From a virus: DNA of 55,592 nt. The position numbers and the translations under genes are program-made. The stretch covers positions 1 through 55,592 of the IMG/VR virus record IMGVR_UViG_3300046690_000366; one strand, 5' to 3'. Below, in pieces: positions 23,541-32,301 of the stretch (position 1 is the first letter of the stretch; each line of letters opens with the position of its first letter). Under the pieces are notes generated by a model that was not told the DNA's origin, ran no database searches, and saw only the letters and a program-made list of their open reading frames with translations.

Positions 23541-25340
23541 TTGAGCACCCAACTCAAGTACGGAAATACATGGCCGGCAGACGCCAGCGCGGTTGAGATT
23601 GAACGCTCCTGTATCCGTAAGGGAGGAAAGTGGATTGGTAAAAAGACGGGGAAAGAGTATGGCGCAGGACTCTTCACTCACTACCGGAACCTGGAAACAT
23701 TGTTGTGGCCCGAGGACGATCATCATCGGTGGAGCGACCTTCAGTTGCAGAACATCATTGATAACCGGATCACGGTGATCGGCGGAGCAAGAGATTCAGG
23801 AAAGACCTGGGGCGCTTCCAAATGGGCGTTGTGTGATTACTGGTGTTTCCCTCAGGAGACCTTGTTCCTGATGACGTCCACCACCATGCAAGGTCTGGAG
23901 CAACGGATCTGGGGTACGATTAAGAAATTGGTTCGAGCAGCCAGAGAACGTTACCCGCAGTTGGAAGGAAGTGTCGTGGACGCCAAGCACGGGTTATTCA
24001 CCGACGACATATCGGGAGACGCCGAGATCCGCGACATGAACAAGGGGATCATCGGGATACCCCTTCTTTCAAGCCAGGACGAGTTCATGGGGATGGCGCT
24101 TAAGAACTTCGCCGGGATCAAACAAGTGAGACGGAGATTGCTAGGGGACGAGCTTCAGTTCATTCACGTCGATTACCTGAAGGTGTTGGACGCGATGGAT
24201 AAGGGCGATTTCAAAGCCATCCTCTTAGGAAACATGATTGCCAATAACGGCAAGGCTTTAGATCGGGTGAGTGAACCCGTTGAGGGGTGGGCTAACCAGA
24301 AGGAACCCACCAAGACTTCCGTGTGGAAGAACAAGTACCACGGGATCACCGTCAATCTGGTCGGAACCGACTCGCCTAACTTCGATGCCTCGACCAGGAA
24401 CGCTTACCCATATTTGATCGACCAGAAAGACGTGGATACCGTGGCAGCTCGACCGGGAGGGAAAGATTCCGTTGAATGGTGGAGCCTCATCATGGGCATC
24501 CGGAAAGCTGGGGCCATCAGCGACCGCGTGCTCACCGTTGAACTGGTCAACGCCAACAACGGGTTCAAAGATGTGCTGTGGGAGACAGAGCCTACGTTGA
24601 AGATTTACGGAATAGACGCAGGGTTCGGTGGGGACGCGTGCGTATCGACCTACATCGAGTGCGGGACAGAGGTTGGTGGGAGAGAAGTCATGAAGTTTGT
24701 GGAACAGAAAGTAATCCCCGTGACTGTCTCCGGAGGAACCACCGCGGAGGATCAGATTGCAACGTATGTCCGAGCCGACTGCGCGATGCTCGGGGTGCCG
24801 GATTCAAATGTGTTTGTCGAGTGCGGGATGAGGGCGACGTTAGCGGTCTCCTTTGGAAGAATAATGACTCCCGCCATTAACGCGATTAACTTCGGTGGAC
24901 CGGCGACACAGCGTCCGGTCTCAAATGATCTTTTTGTGTTCGACGAACGGACACAGGAACGACGGTTAAAAACTTGTTATGAACACTACTCGAAATTTGT
25001 TAGCGAGCTTGCGTTTAATGTCCGAGCAGTCGTTGAGTCTGGCCAGGCGCGTACATTCCCAATGCGCTCGGCTGAAGAGTTCCAGAAACGGGAAACCCGA
25101 TTCGTCTATGGCGACCGCCATGAAATCGAAACCAAATCGGAATACAAAGCGAGGAACGGGAGCGAAAGCCCGAACTACTCGGACTCCACAATGGTTGCGG
25201 TCGAAGGGGCCAGGAGGTTGGGGTTCGTTATTGAAAGGCTAGCCGAAGGCGGAGGTTCGTCACAAGATGACTGGCTGGCACTTGAAATAGATACCTACTC
25301 AACAACTCAAAAGAAATACGAACTAAATTACGGAGTATGA
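23541..25340 (+). CDS. terL: terminase large subunit
   Basis: 599 residues. Walker A GGARDSGKT (81-89), Walker B RRLLGDE (198-204, Asp203, Glu204), and a nuclease domain with YGIDAGFGGD (Asp359) and SPNYSDST (Asp548) give the full terminase layout, which packages DNA into the procapsid and cuts it. The start appears to be TTG 23541, preceded by AGAAAGAG; no better in-frame start was found. The end overlaps the HNH/AP2 gene by ATGA. Small terminase was not identified with certainty (see 21073). Confidence 0.9.
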   Translation: MSTQLKYGNTWPADASAVEIERSCIRKGGKWIGKKTGKEYGAGLFTHYRNLETLLWPEDDHHRWSDLQLQNIIDNRITVIGGARDSGKTWGASKWALCDYWCFPQETLFLMTSTTMQGLEQRIWGTIKKLVRAARERYPQLEGSVVDAKHGLFTDDISGDAEIRDMNKGIIGIPLLSSQDEFMGMALKNFAGIKQVRRRLLGDELQFIHVDYLKVLDAMDKGDFKAILLGNMIANNGKALDRVSEPVEGWANQKEPTKTSVWKNKYHGITVNLVGTDSPNFDASTRNAYPYLIDQKDVDTVAARPGGKDSVEWWSLIMGIRKAGAISDRVLTVELVNANNGFKDVLWETEPTLKIYGIDAGFGGDACVSTYIECGTEVGGREVMKFVEQKVIPVTVSGGTTAEDQIATYVRADCAMLGVPDSNVFVECGMRATLAVSFGRIMTPAINAINFGGPATQRPVSNDLFVFDERTQERRLKTCYEHYSKFVSELAFNVRAVVESGQARTFPMRSAEEFQKRETRFVYGDRHEIETKSEYKARNGSESPNYSDSTMVAVEGARRLGFVIERLAEGGGSSQDDWLALEIDTYSTTQKKYELNYGV

Positions 25341-25825
25341 GAACAATACCGCTAACAAAAGGAAAAACAGCATTGGTTGACGATGATGATTTTGAAAGGC
25401 TGAGTCGTCATTCTTGGTCTGCCTATGAGCGGCGAGGGCTTTGGTACGCCAGGCGAGGAACCAGAAACAGAAAGCTTGGAGTGCAGAAGTTAATCAGCAT
25501 GCACAGAGAAATTTTAAATGCTCCAGACGGAATAGATGTTGATCATCGAGATAGGGATGGATTGAATAATCAGAAGTACAACCTAAGATTATGCAACAGC
25601 AAGCAGAACGGGTGTAACAGCAGGTTCTACAGCAGCAACACGAGCGGATTTAGGGGCGTGTCTCGTGCGATGAGTAAAACCAATCCGTGGCAGGCAAGTA
25701 TAAGGATTGATGGAAAACAAAAATACTTAGGAATCTTTAGTGATCGGCTGGCTGCGGCAATGGCGTACAACAATGCCGCTTTGGAATTTCATGGAGAATT
25801 TGCTAGAATCAACGAATTAACATGA
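25337..25825 (+). CDS. HNH/AP2 homing endonuclease
   Basis: 162 residues. MHREILN and DVDHRDRDGLNNQKYNLRLC form an HNH core, with a NSRFYSSNTSGFRGVSR AP2-type DNA-binding region and a WQASIRIDGKQKYLGIFS strand set at the C-terminus. This is the usual free-standing HNH/AP2 homing endonuclease of phages, often found next to terminase genes. It overlaps both neighbours by ATGA. It is a mobile passenger, not part of packaging. Confidence 0.85.
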   Translation: MRTIPLTKGKTALVDDDDFERLSRHSWSAYERRGLWYARRGTRNRKLGVQKLISMHREILNAPDGIDVDHRDRDGLNNQKYNLRLCNSKQNGCNSRFYSSNTSGFRGVSRAMSKTNPWQASIRIDGKQKYLGIFSDRLAAAMAYNNAALEFHGEFARINELT

Positions 25826-26487
25826 ACACATCACAAACCCCACCGGGTGGTTGGCAGTTCCATCAGCCTCAAACCGGATGGAGCGCACCATTCCCGGTCG
25901 GCAACACCCACGACCAGCAGGTGGTCAACATCATCAAACATCGGTTAGCCAACCCAGCAGTCACCGCCAAGCACAGGCTGGCGACTGACTTCAACAATGT
26001 GGCCAACGAACTTCAGCGGTTTACCGAGATGCGACTGGGAATCCCAGCCGCCCCAAAATCTATGCCCCCGCCACCGGAACAACCGCACGTCGCGGGGGCT
26101 GTTGCGGAGGCGGTTAGGAATGTGAAGAAGTTGGCGTCAGGTGCTGCTCTATTGCTGGAATGGCAGGAGAGTGGGGGGTCGCCGGTGCCACCGGACGTAT
26201 CCGCGGCGCGCGCTGAGATATGCTCGTTCTGTCCCAAGAACGATACCAAGAAAGGGCTGACGGCTTATTTCACTACTCCAGTGGCTAACGAGATTCGGAA
26301 GAAACTTGAGAAGCTACACGCGTTAAAGCTATCGACCCCCAGCGACAGCACACTAGGAACCTGCTCGGCGTGCCTATGCCCACTACCATTGAAAGTGCAT
26401 ACACCACTTCACCTAATCCTGAGTCGGCTCAAGCAAGACCAGAAGGCCGACTTGGACCCAAGGTGCTGGATACTGCGAAGAAATTAA
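25822..26487 (+). CDS. conserved Cys-rich phage protein
   Basis: 221 residues. An N-terminal Pro/Gln-rich stretch, then ICSFCPKND and LGTCSACLCPLPLKVHTPL followed by DPRCWIL; this layout is common near glycosyltransferases in phage structural modules. It probably binds zinc through the two Cys clusters. The function is unknown. The last 25-118 bases overlap the next gene. Confidence 0.5.
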   Translation: MNTSQTPPGGWQFHQPQTGWSAPFPVGNTHDQQVVNIIKHRLANPAVTAKHRLATDFNNVANELQRFTEMRLGIPAAPKSMPPPPEQPHVAGAVAEAVRNVKKLASGAALLLEWQESGGSPVPPDVSAARAEICSFCPKNDTKKGLTAYFTTPVANEIRKKLEKLHALKLSTPSDSTLGTCSACLCPLPLKVHTPLHLILSRLKQDQKADLDPRCWILRRN

Positions 26488-27188
26488 AAGTCCTGGTGGT
26501 TTACATTGCGGTGACGCACGGACCCATCACGGCGAACTATTGCTCACGGTTTGTTGGATCTTGGATAGTAAACCCTCCCGGAGTTGATTGTGATCTGGTC
26601 GTCTCCTGCAACGGTGGGCCACTGGCCATCGAAACGGCGATGTTGTTCCTTCCACTGCAAGCCAAGTTCTACCCTCGATCCAACGATCCTGGCTGGGACA
26701 TCAGCGCCTTCCTGGACATCGTGAGAGCGTTTGAGTGCGACATGATCTGTTGCCTCGGTGAATCAGTTTACTTCCACCGCCCCAACTGGTTAAAGAGAGT
26801 AGTGGATACGTGGACGCGGTTTGGTCCAGGGATGTATGGGTTCTTCTCTTCTCACGCCGGCAACGCGCACCTGAACACAACGGCGTTCTGTGTGGACCCG
26901 AAGTATTTGAAAGGTTATCCCCATGTCAGCACACACGCCCAACGCTACGAGTTCGAGCACGGACCCACAGCGTTATGGCGCAGAGTCCATTCCTTTGGCG
27001 CTCCGGTTATGCTGGTGACCTGGGACGGAGCGTGGAAACCGGGACAGTGGAGACAAGGCAAGAACATCCTTTGGCGCGGCGACCAGACCAACTGCATGGT
27101 GTGGGCTAATCACGTTGACCGTTACTGGGCGGCGGCGCCGTTGACCAAGGCCAAGTGGGCTAACCGATCCGACCAACCTTTCCGGTGA
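26463..27188 (+). CDS. glycosyltransferase-like protein (first paralogue)
   Basis: 241 residues from GTG 26463; an ATG at 26370 would add 31 residues within the preceding gene. A GT-A-like core starts KLKVLVVYIAVTHGP, with GVDCDLVVSCNGG and a YFHRPNWLKRVV motif, then HVSTHAQRYEFEHGP. The downstream gene has the same order of motifs. It probably transfers a sugar to a phage or host surface target. The DxD metal site is not clearly seen, so the enzyme class is tentative. Confidence 0.5.
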   Translation: MLDTAKKLKVLVVYIAVTHGPITANYCSRFVGSWIVNPPGVDCDLVVSCNGGPLAIETAMLFLPLQAKFYPRSNDPGWDISAFLDIVRAFECDMICCLGESVYFHRPNWLKRVVDTWTRFGPGMYGFFSSHAGNAHLNTTAFCVDPKYLKGYPHVSTHAQRYEFEHGPTALWRRVHSFGAPVMLVTWDGAWKPGQWRQGKNILWRGDQTNCMVWANHVDRYWAAAPLTKAKWANRSDQPFR

Positions 27189-27901
27189 AGATCTCAGTTA
27201 CCTATCCACTCCCGTTCTACAACGCCGAGGTATGGTCGGAGTTTAAGCCATACACCGTTAGATTCTGTGAAACGTGGAACAAATTCCCGCCAGGAATAGA
27301 TTGCGTTCTTAACGTATGGGTGATCCGTGGAGTAATTGATGATGGAATCATGTCCATGTTTCAGGGGCTGCCTGTCGTGTTCAATAATTACAACGGTCCT
27401 GGGTTTCACATCAGCGCACAGCAGCAGAGTGCCACGGATTCAAAGGAAAATTGTTTTGAAGTTAATTTCACAAGCCGTTGTTACTTCCATAGATCTGGAT
27501 GGCTAGAAAGGTACTATCTTGCAAGAGGGCAATACGGACCTGCACTCTATGGAATAGCGGACTCATTGGACTCCCATCATCATCTTTGTACTAGGGGACA
27601 CGCCTACGACACGGATGATATGAAACAATACCCTCATCTGATTGACAGCAGGATAAAGGAATACTTTCAGGAGTCGGGCGAGGGTTGTCTTTTGGACTGG
27701 TTCAGGTCAATCGGCAGGAAGGCATACATTGTTTCTTGGTCTGGAGTTAGAGAGGTTATTGATAGGCCCGTTGAAACCGAGAACGGTTGGAGATGCGGGG
27801 ATCAGAGCGACGTTTTAATATGGGATAAGCACAGTGACATATATGCCAACGCCAGCGATGCGGACAAAGCCAAGCTCCATCGCATCTGCTATGGACCATG
27901 A
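27185..27901 (+). CDS. glycosyltransferase-like protein (second paralogue)
   Basis: 238 residues from GTG 27185, with a GTGA overlap. It shares YFHRSGWLERYY, a GxYGPALYGIAD segment, a QYPHLIDSR segment and GDQSDVLIWDKH with the upstream gene, so the two are diverged duplicates. Both lie in the glycan island between terminase and portal. Confidence 0.5.
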   Translation: MKISVTYPLPFYNAEVWSEFKPYTVRFCETWNKFPPGIDCVLNVWVIRGVIDDGIMSMFQGLPVVFNNYNGPGFHISAQQQSATDSKENCFEVNFTSRCYFHRSGWLERYYLARGQYGPALYGIADSLDSHHHLCTRGHAYDTDDMKQYPHLIDSRIKEYFQESGEGCLLDWFRSIGRKAYIVSWSGVREVIDRPVETENGWRCGDQSDVLIWDKHSDIYANASDADKAKLHRICYGP

Positions 27902-28584
27902 AACTCGCCGTGTTCTATCACGCCCGCATCAGTGGAGGATCGGCTAATATCAACCCTGAGTTTGGCAAGCTATTGCTCAAGCACCAGTTGGATGCGCTGG
28001 TCAACAGCGGTCTTTACCAAGCGGCGGATGAGATCATGATCGGACTCAACGGCAGTGAGGAGGATTATCATTACGTCAGCAAACATTGTCCGGAGGACAT
28101 CTGCGTGCTGTGGCACGGGAAAGATTCCGAGTCGCTTTTGCCCACGATGCGGTTTATTCAGGAAGTGGTGCCCGACATCAAAGACCATCATTGTTTGTTC
28201 TTCCACACCAAAGGTGTCACACACCCGCACAGCGCCATTGATCGGGCTTGGAGAGAGTGCATGGAGAATGTGTGCATCACTCACTGGCATAAGTGCGTGT
28301 CCGATTTGGACAAAGGCTATGACACCGTGGGTTGCCATTGGCTGACTCCGGAACGGTTTCCGGGAATGGTGAAGAGTCCGTTCTGGGGCGGGGTGTTCTG
28401 GTGGGCGACATCCAAGTTCCTGTCACGGCTGCCGAAGCTGACAGAGAAAAACCCAACGTGCCGGGAGGAATGGTTTATACCAGAGCACTGGATTGGGACT
28501 GGGCCAAGGCCGAGCGTGAGAGACTATCACCCCTTCTGGCCAAGTGAGAGAGGCTGTTCACAAGCAAAACATCTATGCATATAA
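27898..28584 (+). CDS. glycosyltransferase-like protein
   Basis: 228 residues. The HTKGVTHPHSAIDRAWRECM, GYDTVGCHWLTP and FWGGVFWWATS motifs match a family of phage and bacterial glycosyltransferase-like proteins. An N-terminal KLAVFYHARISGG strand precedes a Rossmann-like fold. The start overlaps the previous stop by ATGA. It probably acts with the adjacent transferases and methyltransferase on one glycan. Confidence 0.6.
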   Translation: MKLAVFYHARISGGSANINPEFGKLLLKHQLDALVNSGLYQAADEIMIGLNGSEEDYHYVSKHCPEDICVLWHGKDSESLLPTMRFIQEVVPDIKDHHCLFFHTKGVTHPHSAIDRAWRECMENVCITHWHKCVSDLDKGYDTVGCHWLTPERFPGMVKSPFWGGVFWWATSKFLSRLPKLTEKNPTCREEWFIPEHWIGTGPRPSVRDYHPFWPSERGCSQAKHLCI

Positions 28585-29279
28585 AAGACCTGTTTCATGC
28601 TGTAGGACCATGGACCACGATGTTCAATGTGGACGGAGAGGCGTGCGGCGGAACCGAGGACAAGGAACACGACCCTGTGTTACTATGGGAACTCGAAAAG
28701 ATCGGTGGGTGCAAAGGTAAGAACATAGTAGAGCTTGGCCCTTACGAAGGGGGACAGACGGTCGCGCTATGCCGAGGGGGAGCCAACACCGTTATCGGAA
28801 TTGAATCAAACCCAAATGCTTACGTCAGGTGTTTGGTTACTAAGCGGGTGATGAATCTGCACAACGCCGAGTTTGTTTATGCCGATGCGGCCAAGTTGTT
28901 GCCCCTGTCCAAGCATCCACCTATCGACTTCGTGCTGGCTAACGGTGTCCTGTATCACCAGCGAAATCCCGCCAAGCTCATCTATGACTTGGCAGAGATG
29001 ACGGACGCAGTGTTGGTGTGGACGCAAGTCGCCAATGATACAAGCCCAAGCAACCTCTCCGCTCATTGTGAAGTTGACGAGAAACTATATCACGGGCGAT
29101 TAAACACTTACGGCGAGCGTAAGCCTGAGTTCAGCGGTGGACCCAACCCGACTTCACTCTGGTTATTTCCTGAGGAGATGCGGAGATGTTTCAAGGAAGC
29201 GGGGTTCAACAACTGGATTGAGAAACCGTGCTTTGCCAACGGTCACGGAGATTGCATGTTGTTCGTCGCACGGAAATGA
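28575..29279 (+). CDS. SAM-dependent methyltransferase
   Basis: 234 residues. VELGPYEGGQTVALC followed by VIGIESNP is the class I SAM-binding motif (motif I, with the acidic residue at the end of strand 2), and DFVLANGVLYHQRNP is the motif IV-like acidic loop. It probably methylates a sugar or other small group in the pathway of the neighbouring glycosyltransferases. It overlaps the previous gene by ten bases. Confidence 0.65.
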   Translation: MHIKDLFHAVGPWTTMFNVDGEACGGTEDKEHDPVLLWELEKIGGCKGKNIVELGPYEGGQTVALCRGGANTVIGIESNPNAYVRCLVTKRVMNLHNAEFVYADAAKLLPLSKHPPIDFVLANGVLYHQRNPAKLIYDLAEMTDAVLVWTQVANDTSPSNLSAHCEVDEKLYHGRLNTYGERKPEFSGGPNPTSLWLFPEEMRRCFKEAGFNNWIEKPCFANGHGDCMLFVARK

Positions 29280-29884
29280 AGATCACTTTCATCGTATCTT
29301 CGTACGACCGTCCGGCGATGCTTCGACTGATGCTGTCGTGTCTTCAAGTGCAGACAGAGAAAGACTGGGAATGCATCATCGCCAACAACAATCCTTACCC
29401 AGCACAGAACAGCGAGCAGCAATGGGTCATATCCCAGTTCAACGATCCCAGGTTCATCTACAAGAACCCCAAGCTCAAGGACGCCTACGAATCAATATGG
29501 GCACTGGCGCCCGAGTCTCGTGGAGATTGGCTGTGCTTTCCCAGTGATGACTGCTACTACGTCCCGCAGTTCGCGGAGAGGATGTGGAAGTTGGTAACAT
29601 CAAACCCCGCCTTCGACTTTGTGTATTGCGACATGATTTACGACCCTCGACCAAGTGAAGGCCGAGACTGGTATGCTGTGGTCAACACTTCACCCAATCA
29701 AGGTGCCATCGACAAGGCGGGGTTTCTGGTCCGAAAATCCTTGTTCCTCAAGGTTGGATGGAGAAACGTGGAAGGACAAAGCGCACTGCTACAGGGGAGT
29801 CGGGACGGTATGTTGGCCGAGGATTTAGCCAGGAGAGGAACACCGATGGTTAAGGCCAAGGGGATCATGCTGGTTCATAATTAG
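29276..29884 (+). CDS. family 2 glycosyltransferase
   Basis: 202 residues from ATG 29276 with an ATGA overlap. The N-terminus KITFIVSSYDRPAMLRLML is the standard start of a GT-2 (GT-A fold) domain; DWECIIANNN, PSDDC (likely DxD metal site) and GWR in the middle fit it. It completes an island of four transferase-like enzymes and one methyltransferase between terminase and portal. Confidence 0.75.
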   Translation: MKITFIVSSYDRPAMLRLMLSCLQVQTEKDWECIIANNNPYPAQNSEQQWVISQFNDPRFIYKNPKLKDAYESIWALAPESRGDWLCFPSDDCYYVPQFAERMWKLVTSNPAFDFVYCDMIYDPRPSEGRDWYAVVNTSPNQGAIDKAGFLVRKSLFLKVGWRNVEGQSALLQGSRDGMLAEDLARRGTPMVKAKGIMLVHN

Positions 29885-29921
29885 CTTGTCACCCCATTGA
29901 TTCAGTCGTAACGGATAGTCT

Positions 29922-32243
29922 ATGAGATTTCAAAATGTCGGTGAGGTTGAGCAAGTCGTTTGGAATGCGAGACTAGCCGACCTTCCACGCGCGGAGAACC
30001 GGGCCATCCTGCAACGTACGTATAATGGGGAACCGCCTTATGACAAGAACAAGGACCAGGAGAACTCACGTCAGGTCAACCGCAACTTCCTGCACGGTAC
30101 TCGAGTCATCAGCGAAGCACGGAGACAGTGGAACGGCGGGTTCCTTCGCCCATCGAATTACTTCTCAGTGACAGTGGACTCTGGTCCCGCCCACAAACGA
30201 TCTGAGTGGCAGAGAACTATCACCCGACACATCAACCGCCAGTTGAAGCGCGACTCGAACATGATGGAGCAGGTGAGGGCGACCGGAGCACAGGTCATGC
30301 TTCACGGGATTGGACCGGTGGTGTGGACTGATAGGCGTGATCCGATACCACGTCCCATTCCCATAGCGTCGCTGATGATTGCCAGCGAGACAGACATTGA
30401 TTTCAGAAACCTTGATTGGTACGCCATGTTTCAAGAGTGGACTCCGACGCAGTTGTACCAGATGACGCACGGTCCCAAGGTCGATCCCGGATGGAACATG
30501 AAAGCGGTGGACGCGCAGTGGTCTTACATGCGCGAGCAACTCCAAAAAGAGCCGAACTCCACTGCGTATCAATACATGCCGGAACGCATTGAAGAGTTGG
30601 CCAAGCAAGACCTAGCCTTTTGGGGAAGTGACGCCGTTCCTACGATTGACGTGTGGGATGTGAAGTTCCGGGATGACGAAGATGGTAGTGGTTGGTATCG
30701 ACGGATATTCCTCGACTGGAACGTAGGCGAAGGGGAGATGAAGTCTTACAAGGAATCAGGTGGAAGACCCGAGACACAGAACAAGGAAGGATGGCTCTAC
30801 ACCAGCGGCAAGCGGAAGTATTGCGATAACCTATCCCAAGTCTTGCACGTTCAGTATGCCGATACCTCGTGCTTCGCGCCGTTCAAGTATCACTCCGTCC
30901 GGTCCCTTGGCTGGATGATGTGGCCGGTCGTTGATTTGCTCAACCGGCTCAACTGTCAGTTCACCGAGAACGTGTTCATGAATTTGCTCTGGTGGTTTAG
31001 AGCCGCCAGCAAGCAGGACTTCGACAGGGTGAAGAAAGCCATGTTCGAGCACATGGGAGTCATTCCGCAAGGAATAAGCATGATCAGGGCGGAGGAACGG
31101 TTTAAGCCCGACCCCGCCCTGCTCGAACTCGCCTTCGGTTCATTCCGACAGACCATCTCCGAGAATGCCGCATCGTTCACGCAAGACTTCGACAAGGGCA
31201 ACTCAGGCAAAGAGATGACTGCGACGGAGACCATGGCGAGGATCAACAACACCAACGCACTGGTGAGCGGGATGTTGGACCTGGCTTACAAGTATGCGAT
31301 CCCCCAATACCGTGAAATCAGCCGCAGGTTCTGCTTGCCCAACAGTCCATACAAAGCGGTGAGAGATTTCCGCCTAGCCTGCCTCAAGGACGGTGTGCCG
31401 GCTGAAATGCTGGATGTGGAGAAGTGGGAAGTTGAACCTGACAAAGTAATGGGCGGCGGCAACAAGACTCTAGAACTTGCCATCGGCAATCAGCTTCTTC
31501 AGATCCGCAAGAACCTTGGACCGGACGCACAGAGGAAGGTGGACCACACCTACATCGAAGTTGTCACGGACGATCCCGCGGTAGCCGAGGACTTGGCACC
31601 ACTCAAGGATCAGAAGATGTTGTCGCCATCAAAGCATGACGCTCAGTTGTCCACCGACCGAATATTACGCGGGCTCAAGTTCGATATGACACCCGAGATG
31701 GTTCCCGAAGATTACGTGGTGGTGTGGCTCGGAGACATGGCGGCTCTCATCCAGCAATATCAGCAGGCGCCACCGGACGTGAAGGAACTGGCGGGCATGG
31801 GCAACTTGGGCCAGCACATCGGAGTCGCTCTCCAACAAATGGCTGGTAACGATGATGAGAAGCAGAAGGTCAAAGAGTTTGGAAAGGTGCTCTCCGGTCT
31901 GATGAAGAACTTGCACGACATGGCGGCACAGCTCCAGAAGCAACAAGCGCAGCCACAGGACAACGGCGGAGTGGACGCCAAGACCGCAGCAACCCTCAAG
32001 GGCAAGATGATCATTGACCAAGCTAAGGCGGCGAACACCCGCGAGAGCCACGCGGCACGCACGGCGCAACGGCAGGCTCAATGGGAACTGGAGCAGCAGC
32101 GTAAAGATAGGGAGTTGGCTAACGACATGCGGCGTAAGAACCTTGAGGCGCAGCAGGAGCTTGGGGTCAACGCCATCAAAGCGATGCAGGAGGTCCACCA
32201 TAACCGGCTGAAGAGCCTTAATGACGATGCCGGAGGGGAATAG
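29922..32243 (+). CDS. portal protein
   Basis: 773 residues, the first structural gene after the glycan island. Helical core with NRNFLHGTRVISEARRQWNGG near the N-terminus, a beta-rich clip region around 230-330, a long helix at 440-500, and a C-terminal helical region ending in a Gln/Lys-rich coiled coil (640-765) as in large podoviral portals, which extend a barrel into the head. Order terminase - portal - scaffold - capsid supports it. Confidence 0.75.
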   Translation: MRFQNVGEVEQVVWNARLADLPRAENRAILQRTYNGEPPYDKNKDQENSRQVNRNFLHGTRVISEARRQWNGGFLRPSNYFSVTVDSGPAHKRSEWQRTITRHINRQLKRDSNMMEQVRATGAQVMLHGIGPVVWTDRRDPIPRPIPIASLMIASETDIDFRNLDWYAMFQEWTPTQLYQMTHGPKVDPGWNMKAVDAQWSYMREQLQKEPNSTAYQYMPERIEELAKQDLAFWGSDAVPTIDVWDVKFRDDEDGSGWYRRIFLDWNVGEGEMKSYKESGGRPETQNKEGWLYTSGKRKYCDNLSQVLHVQYADTSCFAPFKYHSVRSLGWMMWPVVDLLNRLNCQFTENVFMNLLWWFRAASKQDFDRVKKAMFEHMGVIPQGISMIRAEERFKPDPALLELAFGSFRQTISENAASFTQDFDKGNSGKEMTATETMARINNTNALVSGMLDLAYKYAIPQYREISRRFCLPNSPYKAVRDFRLACLKDGVPAEMLDVEKWEVEPDKVMGGGNKTLELAIGNQLLQIRKNLGPDAQRKVDHTYIEVVTDDPAVAEDLAPLKDQKMLSPSKHDAQLSTDRILRGLKFDMTPEMVPEDYVVVWLGDMAALIQQYQQAPPDVKELAGMGNLGQHIGVALQQMAGNDDEKQKVKEFGKVLSGLMKNLHDMAAQLQKQQAQPQDNGGVDAKTAATLKGKMIIDQAKAANTRESHAARTAQRQAQWELEQQRKDRELANDMRRKNLEAQQELGVNAIKAMQEVHHNRLKSLNDDAGGE

Positions 32244-32301
32244 CGAACTGGACGATGACGGGTTGCCGGAAGATTTCCATGACTGGGAAGATGACGAATG
32301 A
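32221..32301 (+). CDS. 26-residue acidic mini-protein
   Basis: ATG 32221 (or 32227) to TGA 32301: MTMPEGNSELDDDGLPEDF, then DWEDDE. Thirteen of 26 residues are acidic. The end overlaps the next gene by ATGA, and the start lies within the end of the portal gene. Coupling favours coding. A role such as a capsid or ejection cofactor is unknown. Confidence 0.4.
   Translation: MTMPEGNSELDDDGLPEDFHDWEDDE

Noticed and set aside
23510-23596. 28-residue ORF overlapping the terminase start
   Set aside because: It would overlap terL by more than 50 bases and has no clear ribosome-binding site or coupling; it may only be a shadow of the region.
30165-32201. Long antisense frames within the portal gene
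   Set aside because: They lie on the other strand inside a clear portal gene and have no start signals or family resemblance.
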